A stretch of 64,000 bases of DNA from Halobacteriovorax marinus SJ (GCF_000210915.2 NC_016620.1:2170001-2234000), one strand, 5' to 3'. Numbered from the stretch's first letter, positions 19,188-28,191 are shown. Numbers and translations: made by a program. The notes: a model not told the origin generated them from the letters alone.

Positions 19188-20641
19188 AGGTCCAGAGGAA
19201 ATTCAAGGGTAATCTTAGTATTCTCGCTATTATTATCGATAAATAATCTTCCCTTATGCTCTTTAGCTGTGGAGGAAGAGATACTAAGTCCAAGACCGGT
19301 TCCTTCCCCAATATCTTTGGTGGTAAAGAATGGCTCAAACATCTTCTCCTGAACTTCTCCAGCAATGCCTGTCCCACAGTCAATAACAGAGAAAGATATC
19401 AACTCATCACTTTTAATAACGAGAAGTTTTATCCAAGGTTTCTCCATATTTTTTACTTCATCTCGAGCATTATTTAATAGATTAATAATAACTTGAGAGA
19501 CCTTCACCTCTTGGCACTTAATCTTAGTTGAGAAATCAAAGCCTATAAATTCTGTAGAAAGTTCAATCCCTTTTTCATTTAGAGACATCTGGCAAAGGTC
19601 TAGAACTCGCTCTATCATATCGTAGATAACAACATCTTTAAATTGATCAGTCGATGTATCCCTAGAGAGTCTTTTGAGCGACGTAATAGTCTTTGTCATT
19701 CTATCAACGGTTCGATTGATCATACTTGCAAAGTGCTTTATACGGTCTCTATCCAGTTCATCTGCTCTTAATAAATGAAGAATTTTCTTTCCACTAAAAG
19801 AGAGAACAGTTAGAGGATTATTAATTTCGTGAGCAATATTAGCGGCCATCTCCCCTAAGCTTGCAAGCCTAGCTGAATTAATTGAGGCCGCTTTTTGGAG
19901 CTGAATCTCTTTTTCTTGACGAAGAAATTTATCATTAGTTTCTAGGTTTGCTCGCTCTACTCTCTCAAGCATAAGGTTGATTGAATCAGCAACGTAATCA
20001 AGCTCATCTATAGACTTAGTATTCTTGGCCAGAGAAATTCTCTCTATTTTAAGAGAATTAAAATCTGAGAACTGTAAAAAGCGAACAATATAATCAAGAT
20101 GTTTAGTAATGAAGATTCTAAACAGATAGAGCATCACAAAAATAACCATAAAGGTTTTTACTAATTGTGCTAAGAAGAAAGTAGTGAGCCTTGAAATCAA
20201 ATTTTCAGTAATATGATCCCTAGTGGCCCAAATAACTAACTCACCAAGCTTGTGGGTATAATTACTTTCGTTCAAATCTAACTTAAATCTTGTTTCAAAC
20301 TTCTCTAATGTCTTAAATTCATGATCAGTATTTTGATAATATACTTGTCCATCCTCATCATAAATAGCAACACCAATCAAATCTCTTAGTTTTAAAATAG
20401 CATCCATCTGCACTTGAATTTGCATATCATCTAAATTCCAGAGGGACCTAGACAGAGAAGAAGTATTGGAGCTTCCAATATGCTTAATTGTCTGTGATAG
20501 ATAAGTAATATCCCTCTGGTACTCTATATAGTACTGGAGCCCAGTCGTGATCAAAGTTATAAAAGAAGACGCAAAGAGAATAGCGAGCATCAACTTCTTT
20601 CTTAGGGAGGTAAATTTCTTAGTTTCAATCTCTTTGAACAT
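19184..20641 (-). CDS. membrane sensor histidine kinase
   Basis: Orthodox histidine kinase of 485 residues. Two transmembrane segments (about 14-36 and 150-175) enclose a periplasmic sensor domain of about 110 residues; a coiled-coil linker leads to the dimerisation domain with AHEINNPLTVL (phospho-His near 269). The ATPase domain shows NLLNNARDE, DCGTGI, the FFTTK F-box and GTGLGLS. All catalytic motifs are intact. No response regulator gene lies beside it, so its partner is elsewhere. It lies downstream of flagellin but a strong terminator at 20711-20730 separates them. No clear Shine-Dalgarno was noted. Confidence 0.95.
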   Translation of the reverse strand: MFKEIETKKFTSLRKKLMLAILFASSFITLITTGLQYYIEYQRDITYLSQTIKHIGSSNTSSLSRSLWNLDDMQIQVQMDAILKLRDLIGVAIYDEDGQVYYQNTDHEFKTLEKFETRFKLDLNESNYTHKLGELVIWATRDHITENLISRLTTFFLAQLVKTFMVIFVMLYLFRIFITKHLDYIVRFLQFSDFNSLKIERISLAKNTKSIDELDYVADSINLMLERVERANLETNDKFLRQEKEIQLQKAASINSARLASLGEMAANIAHEINNPLTVLSFSGKKILHLLRADELDRDRIKHFASMINRTVDRMTKTITSLKRLSRDTSTDQFKDVVIYDMIERVLDLCQMSLNEKGIELSTEFIGFDFSTKIKCQEVKVSQVIINLLNNARDEVKNMEKPWIKLLVIKSDELISFSVIDCGTGIAGEVQEKMFEPFFTTKDIGEGTGLGLSISSSTAKEHKGRLFIDNNSENTKITLEFPLDL

Positions 20642-20703
20642 TAACTATCTTGATTAATTTAACAATGGATTTATTTTACCTTAAGAAGCTTGTATATGAT
20701 AAT

Positions 20704-20730
20704 AAAAAAAGGCCCCGTATTCACGGGGCC
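20704..20730 (-). terminator. intrinsic terminator of flagellin
   Basis: On the minus strand GGCCCCGT, GAAT loop, ACGGGGCC is a perfect 8-bp GC-rich stem followed by seven Ts. Textbook terminator 30 bp after the flagellin stop. Confidence 0.93.
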
Positions 20731-20759
20731 ACTTGCAGGTATAATTTTCTTAAATTTAA

Positions 20760-21593
20760 TTAACCGATAAGTTTAAGAGCTGCTTGTCCTTGAGAGTTAG
20801 ACTGAGCAAGAACTGAAGTACCAGCATTAGTAAGAATATTAAGTTTAGTATTCTTAGCTGTTTCAGCCGCAAAGTCTGTATCTCTAATACGAGAGTTAGC
20901 TGCACTTAAGTTTTCACTACTGATCTGTAAGTTATTGATCGTAAAACTTAGTCTGTTTTGCTTCGCACCTAACTCTGCTCTTTGTCCAGATACCATCTGA
21001 ATCGCATTATCAAGAGACTCAAGTCCTGACTGAGCATCTTCTTTAGAAGAAACGCTTAATCCCTCTACTCCCATATTAGAAATTGAAGAGTTAAGAACTT
21101 GTGTATCAAATGAAATTCTATCCTGGAATTCATCATTGTTAATACCGATTTGGAAGTCATACTTCTCTCCCGCACCGTTTAGAAGCTTCTTCCCGTTAAA
21201 TTCTGTAACTTGAGAAATACGCTCCATTTCTTGCTTTAAATTTTGATATTCTAAATCTGTAAACTTTCTCTCAGAATCACCTACTGTGTCTGATGCAGAT
21301 TGAACAGAAAGCTCTCTCATTCTAACAAGGATATTTCCAATTTCTGATAAACCACCTTCAGCAGTTTGAATCATTGAAATACCATCGTTAGCATTTCTTT
21401 CAGCTTGATTTGTAGATCTTAACTGAGCTTTCATTTTTTCAGAAATAGCTAAACCTGCCGCATCATCTGCTGATCTTACGATTCTAGTACCAGAAGATAA
21501 CTTGTTTAAAGTTTTTGCTTGTTCTGTGTTGTTTGCTCCCAAAGTTCTTTGAGCAGCTAGTGATGTTGTGTTAGTTGCAATACGCAAACCCAT
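20760..21593 (-). CDS. fliC: flagellin
   Basis: Filament subunit of 277 residues. The N-terminal D0/D1 helices ([15 protein letters not shown], then [20 protein letters not shown] and [11 protein letters not shown]) and the C-terminal helix ([13 protein letters not shown], then [15 protein letters not shown]) are fully conserved; the surface-exposed D2/D3 region is reduced to about 40 residues, giving a short flagellin as in Bdellovibrio-like bacteria. No Cys. An AAGGAGG site precedes the ATG. A flagellar-sigma-like promoter about 125 bp upstream and a strong terminator downstream make it a single-gene unit. Other flagellin paralogues may exist outside the window. Confidence 0.97.
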   Translation of the reverse strand: MGLRIATNTTSLAAQRTLGANNTEQAKTLNKLSSGTRIVRSADDAAGLAISEKMKAQLRSTNQAERNANDGISMIQTAEGGLSEIGNILVRMRELSVQSASDTVGDSERKFTDLEYQNLKQEMERISQVTEFNGKKLLNGAGEKYDFQIGINNDEFQDRISFDTQVLNSSISNMGVEGLSVSSKEDAQSGLESLDNAIQMVSGQRAELGAKQNRLSFTINNLQISSENLSAANSRIRDTDFAAETAKNTKLNILTNAGTSVLAQSNSQGQAALKLIG

Positions 21594-21719
21594 ATGATTC
21601 CTCCTTGTTAGTCCGTCTTCTTCTAAGACTTGATCACCGTACCGTGAGGATCAATAAGCATACTGCTATAGATATAATGTGAATTGAAACAGTCATTGTG
21701 ACCTTTGTTTCATAAAACT

Positions 21720-21746
21720 ATTCGGTGGATCGTAAATATACTTAAC
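21720..21746 (-). promoter_or_regulatory. possible sigma-28-like promoter of flagellin
   Basis: On the minus strand TTAAGTAT, 11 bp, ACCGAATT, with the same spacing as the sites at 6950, 17734 and 21835 but a weak -10. Predicted leader about 120 nt. A sigma-70-like TATATC at about 21670 is an alternative. Confidence 0.35.
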
Positions 21747-21834
21747 ACTATTTTTTACTTTTTTTAAAAAATAATACCCGACAAAAACACTCTCAAGCTT
21801 TTAAAATTATTAACTATAAAGGTGGTAAATCCTT

Positions 21835-21861
21835 TTAACTTTCCCTCTAAAATGACGATAA
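21835..21861 (+). promoter_or_regulatory. sigma-28-like promoter of chemotaxis-like operon
   Basis: TTAACTTT, 11 bp, GACGATAA, ending seven bases before the ATG at 21869. Geometry is identical to the 6950 site. No Shine-Dalgarno follows, so the mRNA would start at or next to the start codon. Confidence 0.5.
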
Positions 21862-21868
21862 ATTCTCT

Positions 21869-24580
21869 ATGAGTACAAAGCCACTTATATTCATATATCC
21901 CCTATCTGATACGATGAAAAAACTCAAAGAAGCAGTTGAGGAAATTTCTGAGTCGGAAGGAGTTGAAATCTACGAGGTCGATGACCTTACTGAGGTGGCG
22001 CAATTAGTTCCTACAATTGGACAATCTCTTTCAATATATGGGGCACCTAAAAAGTGTGCCATGGCCCTTAAGCAGCTTCGTAAAGTAAATGCGAAGCTGA
22101 ATTCAAAGGTTCTTCTACTTAGTGAAAAAGGAATTCCTAGAAAGACATTAGATAAATTCTCAAAGATTGGATTAACTGAATTTATTCAAGAACCAGTCGC
22201 TGCCAAAACTCTACTCTACAAAGTAAAGCTACAACTTAAGTCTATTGTAAATGATGAATTTGGAGATGAGGATGAAGATGAAGTCGGTGTTAAAAAGAAA
22301 GGTGACGAACAAGTAGAAGATGAAGAGTCTCTATTTAAATCAAAGTCAAAGAGTGGTCAAAGTGAAGATGACGAAGAAGGATTAAATTATCTCACAAAGA
22401 AAAAGAAGAAATCAAATTTTGAGATAGAAGAAGCTCCAGAGAAGAAAAGGAAGAATAACTATCATGAAGAAGAGATTGATTCTCATTGGCAAGGTAAACT
22501 TACCAAAGAAGAACTCTCATTAGATGACGTTGAAGAGCCAAAAAAAGAAGAGAAAGACGAAAATATAATAGATAATTACCTCAGAGGTAATACAGAGAAG
22601 AAAGAAGAGACGTTAGAAGAAGAGGAAAAAGAAAGAAGAAACTATAAAGATGAAATCCTTGATGAAAACCTTGCTAGCAACGCTACAAGAGAAAAAATGG
22701 AGGATGATTATGGTATTCACAAAAAGAAGAAAGAAGTTAGCCTAGACATAGAAGAAAATAATAATAGATCTAAAGAAGACTTTGGTAATAGTGATACTCA
22801 CTACCGAGGAACAATTACTAAAACTGAAGAAGAAATAGAAGAAGAGGAAGAAAAGAAAAAGAAGGGTCTATCCGTCCTTGAGATAGAAGATAATAAAGAA
22901 GATATCTACTTAGACGAGGATGAAGAATACGAAACAAGAAAAAAGAAGGAAAGTTTAAGTATTCTAGATATTGAAGATGAAGGAATTACTCAAGAAAAAG
23001 AAGAAGAGCAAGCTGAGGGCAAAGATTATAGTGAAAAGAAAGAAAAGCTCTTAGAAGAAGATTCTCATAAGAAGGGTGATAGTAGTGTCGAACATTTAGA
23101 TAGTGAAGATGAATCAGGAGAAGGATCTACTGATAAGATTGACATGTATTTAAGAGGTGGGGCTGCAAAGAAAGAAGAGGAAGAAAGCGAAGAAGATGAG
23201 GACCTCTATAAGAGAGAAACTCCCCTCTCTTTAGATGAAGAAGATCGAAGTGACGATAACAATTCAGAGGACGAAGATGAAGAAGGTAATCAAAAAGATA
23301 AAGACTTCCATTTAGATATAGAAGACACTCAGTCTAAAGATAAAGATATTGAAGAAGAACGAGAAAAATATGAAGAAGATGATGATCACTATGAGCGTCG
23401 AAAAGACACTAAATTAGATTTAATTGATAGTGACTATAAGAAAGATGATGAAAGTGAAGAAGAAAACGATAAAAATTATAGATCAACAAAAGCATCTTTA
23501 GTCGAAGAAGAAGACGAAGATGACAAAGAAAAGAGAAAGAAAGAGGCTGAGCTAGAGTTTGAAAAAAACAAGTCGCATGATTCAAAGGTTGACGATCTTA
23601 CAAAGAAAAAGCTTCAAGCTGATAGCAAGGTAGATAAAATTCAAACTCACTACAGTAGTGAAGCAAGTGTTAGTCATATTGATGATGACTGGCACTTTTC
23701 CAAAACAAAGAAAAACGAACAAGTTGAAGAAGAAAGAAAGAATGATGACTCATTAGAGATGAGTTATGGTGAGAAGCTCGATTTAGGGGAGCAGACTATT
23801 GATTACCGCAAACTAAAAGATGAGTTTGGTGGCATTACAATTGATCGCTCAGGAAATAAAGAGAAAAAGCAAGGCCCTAAATACTACGGTGACGGAACAG
23901 GAAAGAAAAAGAAAACACCTAGCTATTATAGAGATGATATTGAGAATGAAAGTGAACAGCTAGAAGAACAAGATGAGAACCAAGAAGAGTTAGAAGGAGA
24001 AGAGATCTTTGAACCTAACTCAAAAGGACTTGAAAATATAGTAAGAGTCTTAAGTTTTTATGACAAAACAGAGAAAGCTGATGAAGAATGCTATCGCTTC
24101 ATTTCAAAAGTTATACAAGAAAAGTTTGCAGGAGAAGTTGCCCTCTTCTATTACGATGAACGTAAATCGAGAGTCACTGAAGCGACCAATTCTCTAAACC
24201 TTTTAAATGATCTTGAACTAGAAGTTAAACGCCCTCTTTGGGATAAGCTCTTCTCTAAAAACTATAGAGATTGGAAAGAGATGAAGCTTCCAACTTGGAG
24301 TGATCCTACCTTTCAAGATAAGAATATACACTTTATATACCCCTACTATGAGGGAGCAAGCCTTATGGGATTTAGCGTTTCTTGGTTCAGTAAAGAATTT
24401 AATGAAGAAAGGTGTGGCGAGCTAGAGGTTACTCTAGAATCTTTACGTGGTTTTGTAATTGCTAAATTTAGAGAAGGTAAAAATAGTGGAGAATATAACG
24501 GGAAGGCAGCGAAAGAGGAAGTAAAGGAAAACCCAATCAAATCTTTCTTTGGAAAATTCTTTGGAAAGAAGGCATCGTAA
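21869..24580 (+). CDS. acidic receiver-like scaffold protein (903 aa)
   Basis: Residues 1-125 resemble a response-regulator receiver fold (alternating strands and helices, a PxxxKTLLYKVKLQLK end) but without a clear phospho-acceptor triad. Residues about 130-700 are extremely rich in Glu, Lys, Asp and Ser and surely disordered; they contain degenerate alternating short motifs of two kinds, a YLRGxxxKKEE type and an LSxLDIED type. Residues about 715-880 form a folded C-terminal domain with GAF-like character (EVALFYYDERKSR, HFIYPYYEG). The last residues are Lys/Phe-rich and amphipathic. It heads a five-gene operon with CheY- and CheX-like proteins, so a signalling scaffold is inferred. Function unknown. 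Confidence 0.75.
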   Translation: MSTKPLIFIYPLSDTMKKLKEAVEEISESEGVEIYEVDDLTEVAQLVPTIGQSLSIYGAPKKCAMALKQLRKVNAKLNSKVLLLSEKGIPRKTLDKFSKIGLTEFIQEPVAAKTLLYKVKLQLKSIVNDEFGDEDEDEVGVKKKGDEQVEDEESLFKSKSKSGQSEDDEEGLNYLTKKKKKSNFEIEEAPEKKRKNNYHEEEIDSHWQGKLTKEELSLDDVEEPKKEEKDENIIDNYLRGNTEKKEETLEEEEKERRNYKDEILDENLASNATREKMEDDYGIHKKKKEVSLDIEENNNRSKEDFGNSDTHYRGTITKTEEEIEEEEEKKKKGLSVLEIEDNKEDIYLDEDEEYETRKKKESLSILDIEDEGITQEKEEEQAEGKDYSEKKEKLLEEDSHKKGDSSVEHLDSEDESGEGSTDKIDMYLRGGAAKKEEEESEEDEDLYKRETPLSLDEEDRSDDNNSEDEDEEGNQKDKDFHLDIEDTQSKDKDIEEEREKYEEDDDHYERRKDTKLDLIDSDYKKDDESEEENDKNYRSTKASLVEEEDEDDKEKRKKEAELEFEKNKSHDSKVDDLTKKKLQADSKVDKIQTHYSSEASVSHIDDDWHFSKTKKNEQVEEERKNDDSLEMSYGEKLDLGEQTIDYRKLKDEFGGITIDRSGNKEKKQGPKYYGDGTGKKKKTPSYYRDDIENESEQLEEQDENQEELEGEEIFEPNSKGLENIVRVLSFYDKTEKADEECYRFISKVIQEKFAGEVALFYYDERKSRVTEATNSLNLLNDLELEVKRPLWDKLFSKNYRDWKEMKLPTWSDPTFQDKNIHFIYPYYEGASLMGFSVSWFSKEFNEERCGELEVTLESLRGFVIAKFREGKNSGEYNGKAAKEEVKENPIKSFFGKFFGKKAS

Positions 24581-24583
24581 ATT

Positions 24584-25621
24584 ATGAGTAAAGTTAGAGA
24601 TTATTTCTTTATAGATATAGAACATTTAGGAGATAAAAAATTATTTCCTTATCATTTATTTGTTTACAACCCAAATAGTGATTCGACGAGCCCTTTCTTA
24701 AAGGCCAATACTCCCCTAGTAAAAGATAAGTTAGACTTTCTTGAGTTTATATTAAGTAAAGGCGGTAGGCTCGCAGTCGATAAGAGACAAAAGAATACAT
24801 TTTTAACAACTCACTCTTATAAAGAAGATGATATTGAAGATCTACAAGAAAAGGTTCATCATCTTGAAGAAGAAAGAGAGAGAAAAATCAAGGAACTAGA
24901 GAAGCAGACTCAGATTCTTGGAGAAGTAAAATTTAAAGAAGAACTTCTAGGTGCAATTGAAGACAATGACTTTTCAGCACTTATAGAGAGAGTAAGGCTA
25001 GAAACAGACACATTTAGCGTGCGCGTATCTCATACAGTAAGTCTCGCCAGTTATTTATGTGGAATACTACTAAGAGAGGATAACTTTATTAATAGAATTG
25101 TTGCAGTATCATACTATTTAGCCAAGAACTGTGACATGAAGGATGAAGAAACTCTGGGAGATTTAATTTGCGCAGCCTTCTTCTCTCACCTTGGTATTAC
25201 TCAGTTAGATTATAAGCTAGGGAGTAAGCCACATTTAGAATATAATAAAGCAGAACTAAAAGAGTATAAGAAGCACCCTAACCTCTCTCATCACCTCTTA
25301 ACAAAGAGTGGTGTTGAATTGAGCGACAGATGTATGAATATAATATTTCAACATCATGAACGAAATGATGGTTCGGGATACCCAATGTATAAGAAAGGTG
25401 AACATATTGACCAACTTTCCTTAATACTTGGTGCCGTTTCACATATTTTTGAATATTCACAGGGAAAGGTCACTGGAACAACAACAGATCTTAAGACTGT
25501 GATAAGAAATTTAAAAAATAAGACTTTCACTGCTGGACTCGAGTTCGAGTTTGGAGATAAAATATATGAAAGTTTAACAACAATTATAAATACAGAATCA
25601 AATAGCGATAACGCAGCTTAG
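24584..25621 (+). CDS. degenerate HD-GYP-like signalling protein
   Basis: A 345-residue protein. The N-terminal 80 residues are a unique domain, followed by a coiled coil (about 85-115, Glu/Lys-rich) and an HD-GYP-like domain from about residue 130. The GYP motif is preserved as HHERNDGSGYP (about 255-266), but where HD-GYP enzymes have the HD pair of HDIGK this protein has SHLGITQ (about 201), so the metal centre is probably incomplete. It may bind but not hydrolyse cyclic di-GMP. It starts four bases after the previous stop and is cotranscribed. No Shine-Dalgarno stronger than the preceding coding end is visible. Confidence 0.75.
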   Translation: MSKVRDYFFIDIEHLGDKKLFPYHLFVYNPNSDSTSPFLKANTPLVKDKLDFLEFILSKGGRLAVDKRQKNTFLTTHSYKEDDIEDLQEKVHHLEEERERKIKELEKQTQILGEVKFKEELLGAIEDNDFSALIERVRLETDTFSVRVSHTVSLASYLCGILLREDNFINRIVAVSYYLAKNCDMKDEETLGDLICAAFFSHLGITQLDYKLGSKPHLEYNKAELKEYKKHPNLSHHLLTKSGVELSDRCMNIIFQHHERNDGSGYPMYKKGEHIDQLSLILGAVSHIFEYSQGKVTGTTTDLKTVIRNLKNKTFTAGLEFEFGDKIYESLTTIINTESNSDNAA

Positions 25622-25629
25622 GAGAAAAA

Positions 25630-26022
25630 ATGGCACTAAAGAGTGATATGAAAATTCTTGTTATTGACGACATGGCAACGATGAGAAAAATTATCAAGAA
25701 TATGCTTCAACAAATTGGTTTTAAGAATATTACTGAAGCCGATGATGGAGCCACAGCATGGCCAATGATCCAAGAGGCAATGAATAGTCCTGCCCCTTAT
25801 GAGTTTATTGTTTCCGATTGGAATATGCCGCAAATGAGTGGTCTAGACCTACTAAAGAAAGTAAGGGAGACAGAAGAGCTTAAGAAATTACCTTTTCTCA
25901 TGATTACAGCAGAAGCTGAGCAAGGAAATGTAGTGATTGCAGTTAAGGCCGGAGTAAGTAATTTCATCGTAAAGCCTTTCTCAGCGTCGGTACTAAAAGA
26001 GAAAATAGAAAAAATCTTTTAA
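25630..26022 (+). CDS. CheY-like single-domain response regulator
   Basis: Stand-alone receiver of 130 residues with a complete active site: Asp13 and Asp14 (VIDD), phospho-acceptor Asp63 (SDWNMP), Thr93 (ITAEAEQ) and Lys115 (VKPFS). The DWNMP signature and MRKIIKNMLQQIG helix are those of CheY proteins that bind the flagellar switch. A TAGGAG site precedes the ATG. Its position beside a CheX phosphatase and a histidine-phosphotransfer-like protein indicates chemotaxis-type signalling. The kinase that phosphorylates it is not in the window's operon. Confidence 0.93.
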   Translation: MALKSDMKILVIDDMATMRKIIKNMLQQIGFKNITEADDGATAWPMIQEAMNSPAPYEFIVSDWNMPQMSGLDLLKKVRETEELKKLPFLMITAEAEQGNVVIAVKAGVSNFIVKPFSASVLKEKIEKIF

Positions 26023-26035
26023 TTAGGAAATATCT

Positions 26036-26539
26036 ATGAGCTTATTAAATGATCCTTCAATGAAAGAAGTTGTTGATGAATTTTGTGATGAATCAGCGAA
26101 ACTCTTTGATGAACTAGAAGAGATTCTAGAAGAATTTGAAGACGATCCTTCACAAACAGAAAAGCTCGAACAATTTGGACAAATCATAGATAGAGTTATG
26201 GGTTCAGCTAAGACTATAGGAGCTGATGAAATAGCAACATTCTGTGAACTAGGAAAAGTTATAGGTTATAAATCAAGTCAAGTCTCAGATGAAGCCTTAC
26301 TTGAAGTAGTTTGTGCCATAATGTTTGACTCTCTTGAACTGCTTAAGAAAATGATTAAGCAGATAAAAGAAGGAAACACGTCGAGTCTTGAGCAAACAAG
26401 CTCAAAGGCATTCATCACTAGACTTAAGTGGCTTAAAGAAAAATTTAACGATATAGAGCGCTCTTCTTGTGCTGCTGATCCAGATGGCAATCTCTCTCAA
26501 ACATCAATTGATGACCTGATGAGTAGCCTTGGATTATAA
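26036..26539 (+). CDS. Hpt-like protein with Asp in place of the phospho-His
   Basis: A 167-residue acidic helical protein. The segment IIDRVMGSAKTIGA (residues 50-63) aligns with the histidine-phosphotransfer signature AHxLKGSAxxxG, but the phosphorylated His is Asp52 and the following Lys is Met55. Helices before and after fit a four-helix Hpt bundle (FCDESAKLFDELEEIL; EIATFCELGKVIG). It therefore cannot relay phosphate through His; it may act as a phosphomimic, a decoy or a binding partner of CheY. An AGGAAA site precedes the ATG. It sits between the cheY-like and cheX-like genes. Confidence 0.7.
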   Translation: MSLLNDPSMKEVVDEFCDESAKLFDELEEILEEFEDDPSQTEKLEQFGQIIDRVMGSAKTIGADEIATFCELGKVIGYKSSQVSDEALLEVVCAIMFDSLELLKKMIKQIKEGNTSSLEQTSSKAFITRLKWLKEKFNDIERSSCAADPDGNLSQTSIDDLMSSLGL

Positions 26540-26550
26540 TTGGAGTAATA

Positions 26551-27057
26551 ATGACTAATCAAAGTAATTTTTTAACATTCTCAAAGCCGTTTATAGATGC
26601 AGCAAAGAATGTTTTTGAAACCATGGTCTTTACAAAGCTAGACCCTCAAAAACCAATGGTAAAAACGGATAGTGTCTCCAAAGGAGATATCTCAGCAGTT
26701 CTTGGGCTAAACGGTGAAGTGGAAGTAGATGGCGAACAAAAGCCTTATAGGGCAATGCTTGTTATCTCTTGGCCATATGATACATACTTTAAGGTAGCTA
26801 GTGCTATGCTTATGGATACTTTCACTGAATATAACGATGAGATTGCGGATGTTGGTGGAGAAATTTGTAATATGATAATGGGTAACGCTAAAAGAGATTT
26901 AGCGACTCAAGGTTATACATCTAATATGGCGATTCCTTCAATGATAGAGGGCTCTAATCATCAAATCAAGTACCCTGCAGGAACGACTGTAATTTTAATA
27001 CCAATCAAGTCGGCCCATGGTGATATGTATATCGAACTCTGTTACTCACAGGCCTAA
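26551..27057 (+). CDS. cheX: CheX-like CheY-P phosphatase
   Basis: A 168-residue protein of the CheC/CheX/FliY superfamily. The active-site helix is seen as EIADVGGEICNMIMGNAKRDL with the Glu and Asn of the E-x-x-N motif (GGEICNMIMGN), and the flanking beta strands (AMLVISWP; TVILIPIKS) match CheX. It dephosphorylates CheY-P. A GGAG site precedes the ATG. It is the last gene of the operon, with the stop touching the convergent metallophosphoesterase gene. The assignment rests on the motif and context. Confidence 0.88.
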   Translation: MTNQSNFLTFSKPFIDAAKNVFETMVFTKLDPQKPMVKTDSVSKGDISAVLGLNGEVEVDGEQKPYRAMLVISWPYDTYFKVASAMLMDTFTEYNDEIADVGGEICNMIMGNAKRDLATQGYTSNMAIPSMIEGSNHQIKYPAGTTVILIPIKSAHGDMYIELCYSQA

Positions 27058-28191
27058 TTAAGAAAATTCTTCAAAGGGGAGCTCTGTCCTCCCCTTCCAA
27101 TTATTCAAATTAATATCATAAGTTTCTTTTTCTCTATCTAAAATATCAACTTGGGCAAATGAGAGTTGCTCTCCTGACTGGTTCTTTCCAAAGTCTAAAT
27201 TATACATTCTAGTCCAAGTACCAGTATTAATGAAAATACCACCATCTGTGAACGACCTGAAACTAGGGTCATGAGTATGACCTACAATTAAGCATTTTAC
27301 TTCTGGTCTCTCTTTAAAGAAGTCCATAGTCATAGTTTCATAATCTTTGAATAATTCGAGTTCATTCATACAATGCTTATACATCTTTTTTAAACTTCTC
27401 TCTTGTTTAAAAAGATAGATAGATCGAACCATTATAAAGTAATAACTAGTGGCAAAGAGAAATCTAAGAGTAAAGAAAGTGTCATAGATTAAACCATTAA
27501 TAATGAATTTTCGAATCGGCCTAACTGCATTTACATGATCACGTTCTTCTTTAAATTTATTGATCACTCTGGTCACATAGTAAGATCCCCAAGGAGGAAG
27601 AAAATACTTCTCACCACTCTCTGATTCAACAATAGACTTCACAGGATGAAAGTGGTGCGCCAGTTCATATTCATGACCGTGTTTTAAGACAACACCTGGA
27701 GTAGGAATATACTCTCCGTTATTATTCAATTGAATCTCTACACGCTCTTTATTCTTATCTTCAAAGAGTTCATAAAACCTATTTCTAAGAGACTCAAAGA
27801 CAAACTCAGCATCATGGTTTCCAATAATATAAACTAATTTATTATTCTTATGAGAAACAAAGTTATTAAGGGCATCAATAACTTCCCTGTGGGCCTTTAT
27901 AATCATTTCGAATTTACTAAGAGCGGCCTTTTCACTCCAAAACTCATCATCAAAGTAATTTACAAATGGTACGGCAAGAAGATCAAAGAGGTCCCCATTA
28001 ATAATTAATTCAACTTCCCTATTTAGATAATCGCCAGAGGAATAATAATCTAGAAAATCGACAAGCTCTTCATCAAAGTGAAAATCTTCAAGGTAGTTTC
28101 TTCTTCCATTGACTACAACTCCTGCACCAAGATGAATATCAGAAATGACAAGAATAGTTTTTTCGATTTTATTCTTTCGAAGGAATCTCAT
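27058..28191 (-). CDS. calcineurin-like metallophosphoesterase
   Basis: A 377-residue protein with all metallophosphoesterase motifs: SDIHLG, GDLFD, GNHDAE, KHGHEYE and VGHTHDP, coordinating a two-metal site. Between the GNHD and GHTHD motifs is an insertion with a hydrophobic stretch (about 235-265) that could dip into the membrane, as in UDP-diacylglucosamine hydrolases (LpxH-like) and related enzymes. Substrate unknown. Its start lies inside the end of the upstream small gene (23-bp overlap), so the two are translationally coupled. The stop touches that of the convergent cheX-like gene. Confidence 0.88.
   Translation of the reverse strand: MRFLRKNKIEKTILVISDIHLGAGVVVNGRRNYLEDFHFDEELVDFLDYYSSGDYLNREVELIINGDLFDLLAVPFVNYFDDEFWSEKAALSKFEMIIKAHREVIDALNNFVSHKNNKLVYIIGNHDAEFVFESLRNRFYELFEDKNKERVEIQLNNNGEYIPTPGVVLKHGHEYELAHHFHPVKSIVESESGEKYFLPPWGSYYVTRVINKFKEERDHVNAVRPIRKFIINGLIYDTFFTLRFLFATSYYFIMVRSIYLFKQERSLKKMYKHCMNELELFKDYETMTMDFFKERPEVKCLIVGHTHDPSFRSFTDGGIFINTGTWTRMYNLDFGKNQSGEQLSFAQVDILDREKETYDINLNNWKGRTELPFEEFS

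Noticed and set aside
21870-24000. Simple-sequence repeat or assembly artefact in the acidic gene
   Set aside because: The frame stays open and motifs are ordered and diverged, so it is a real low-complexity protein.
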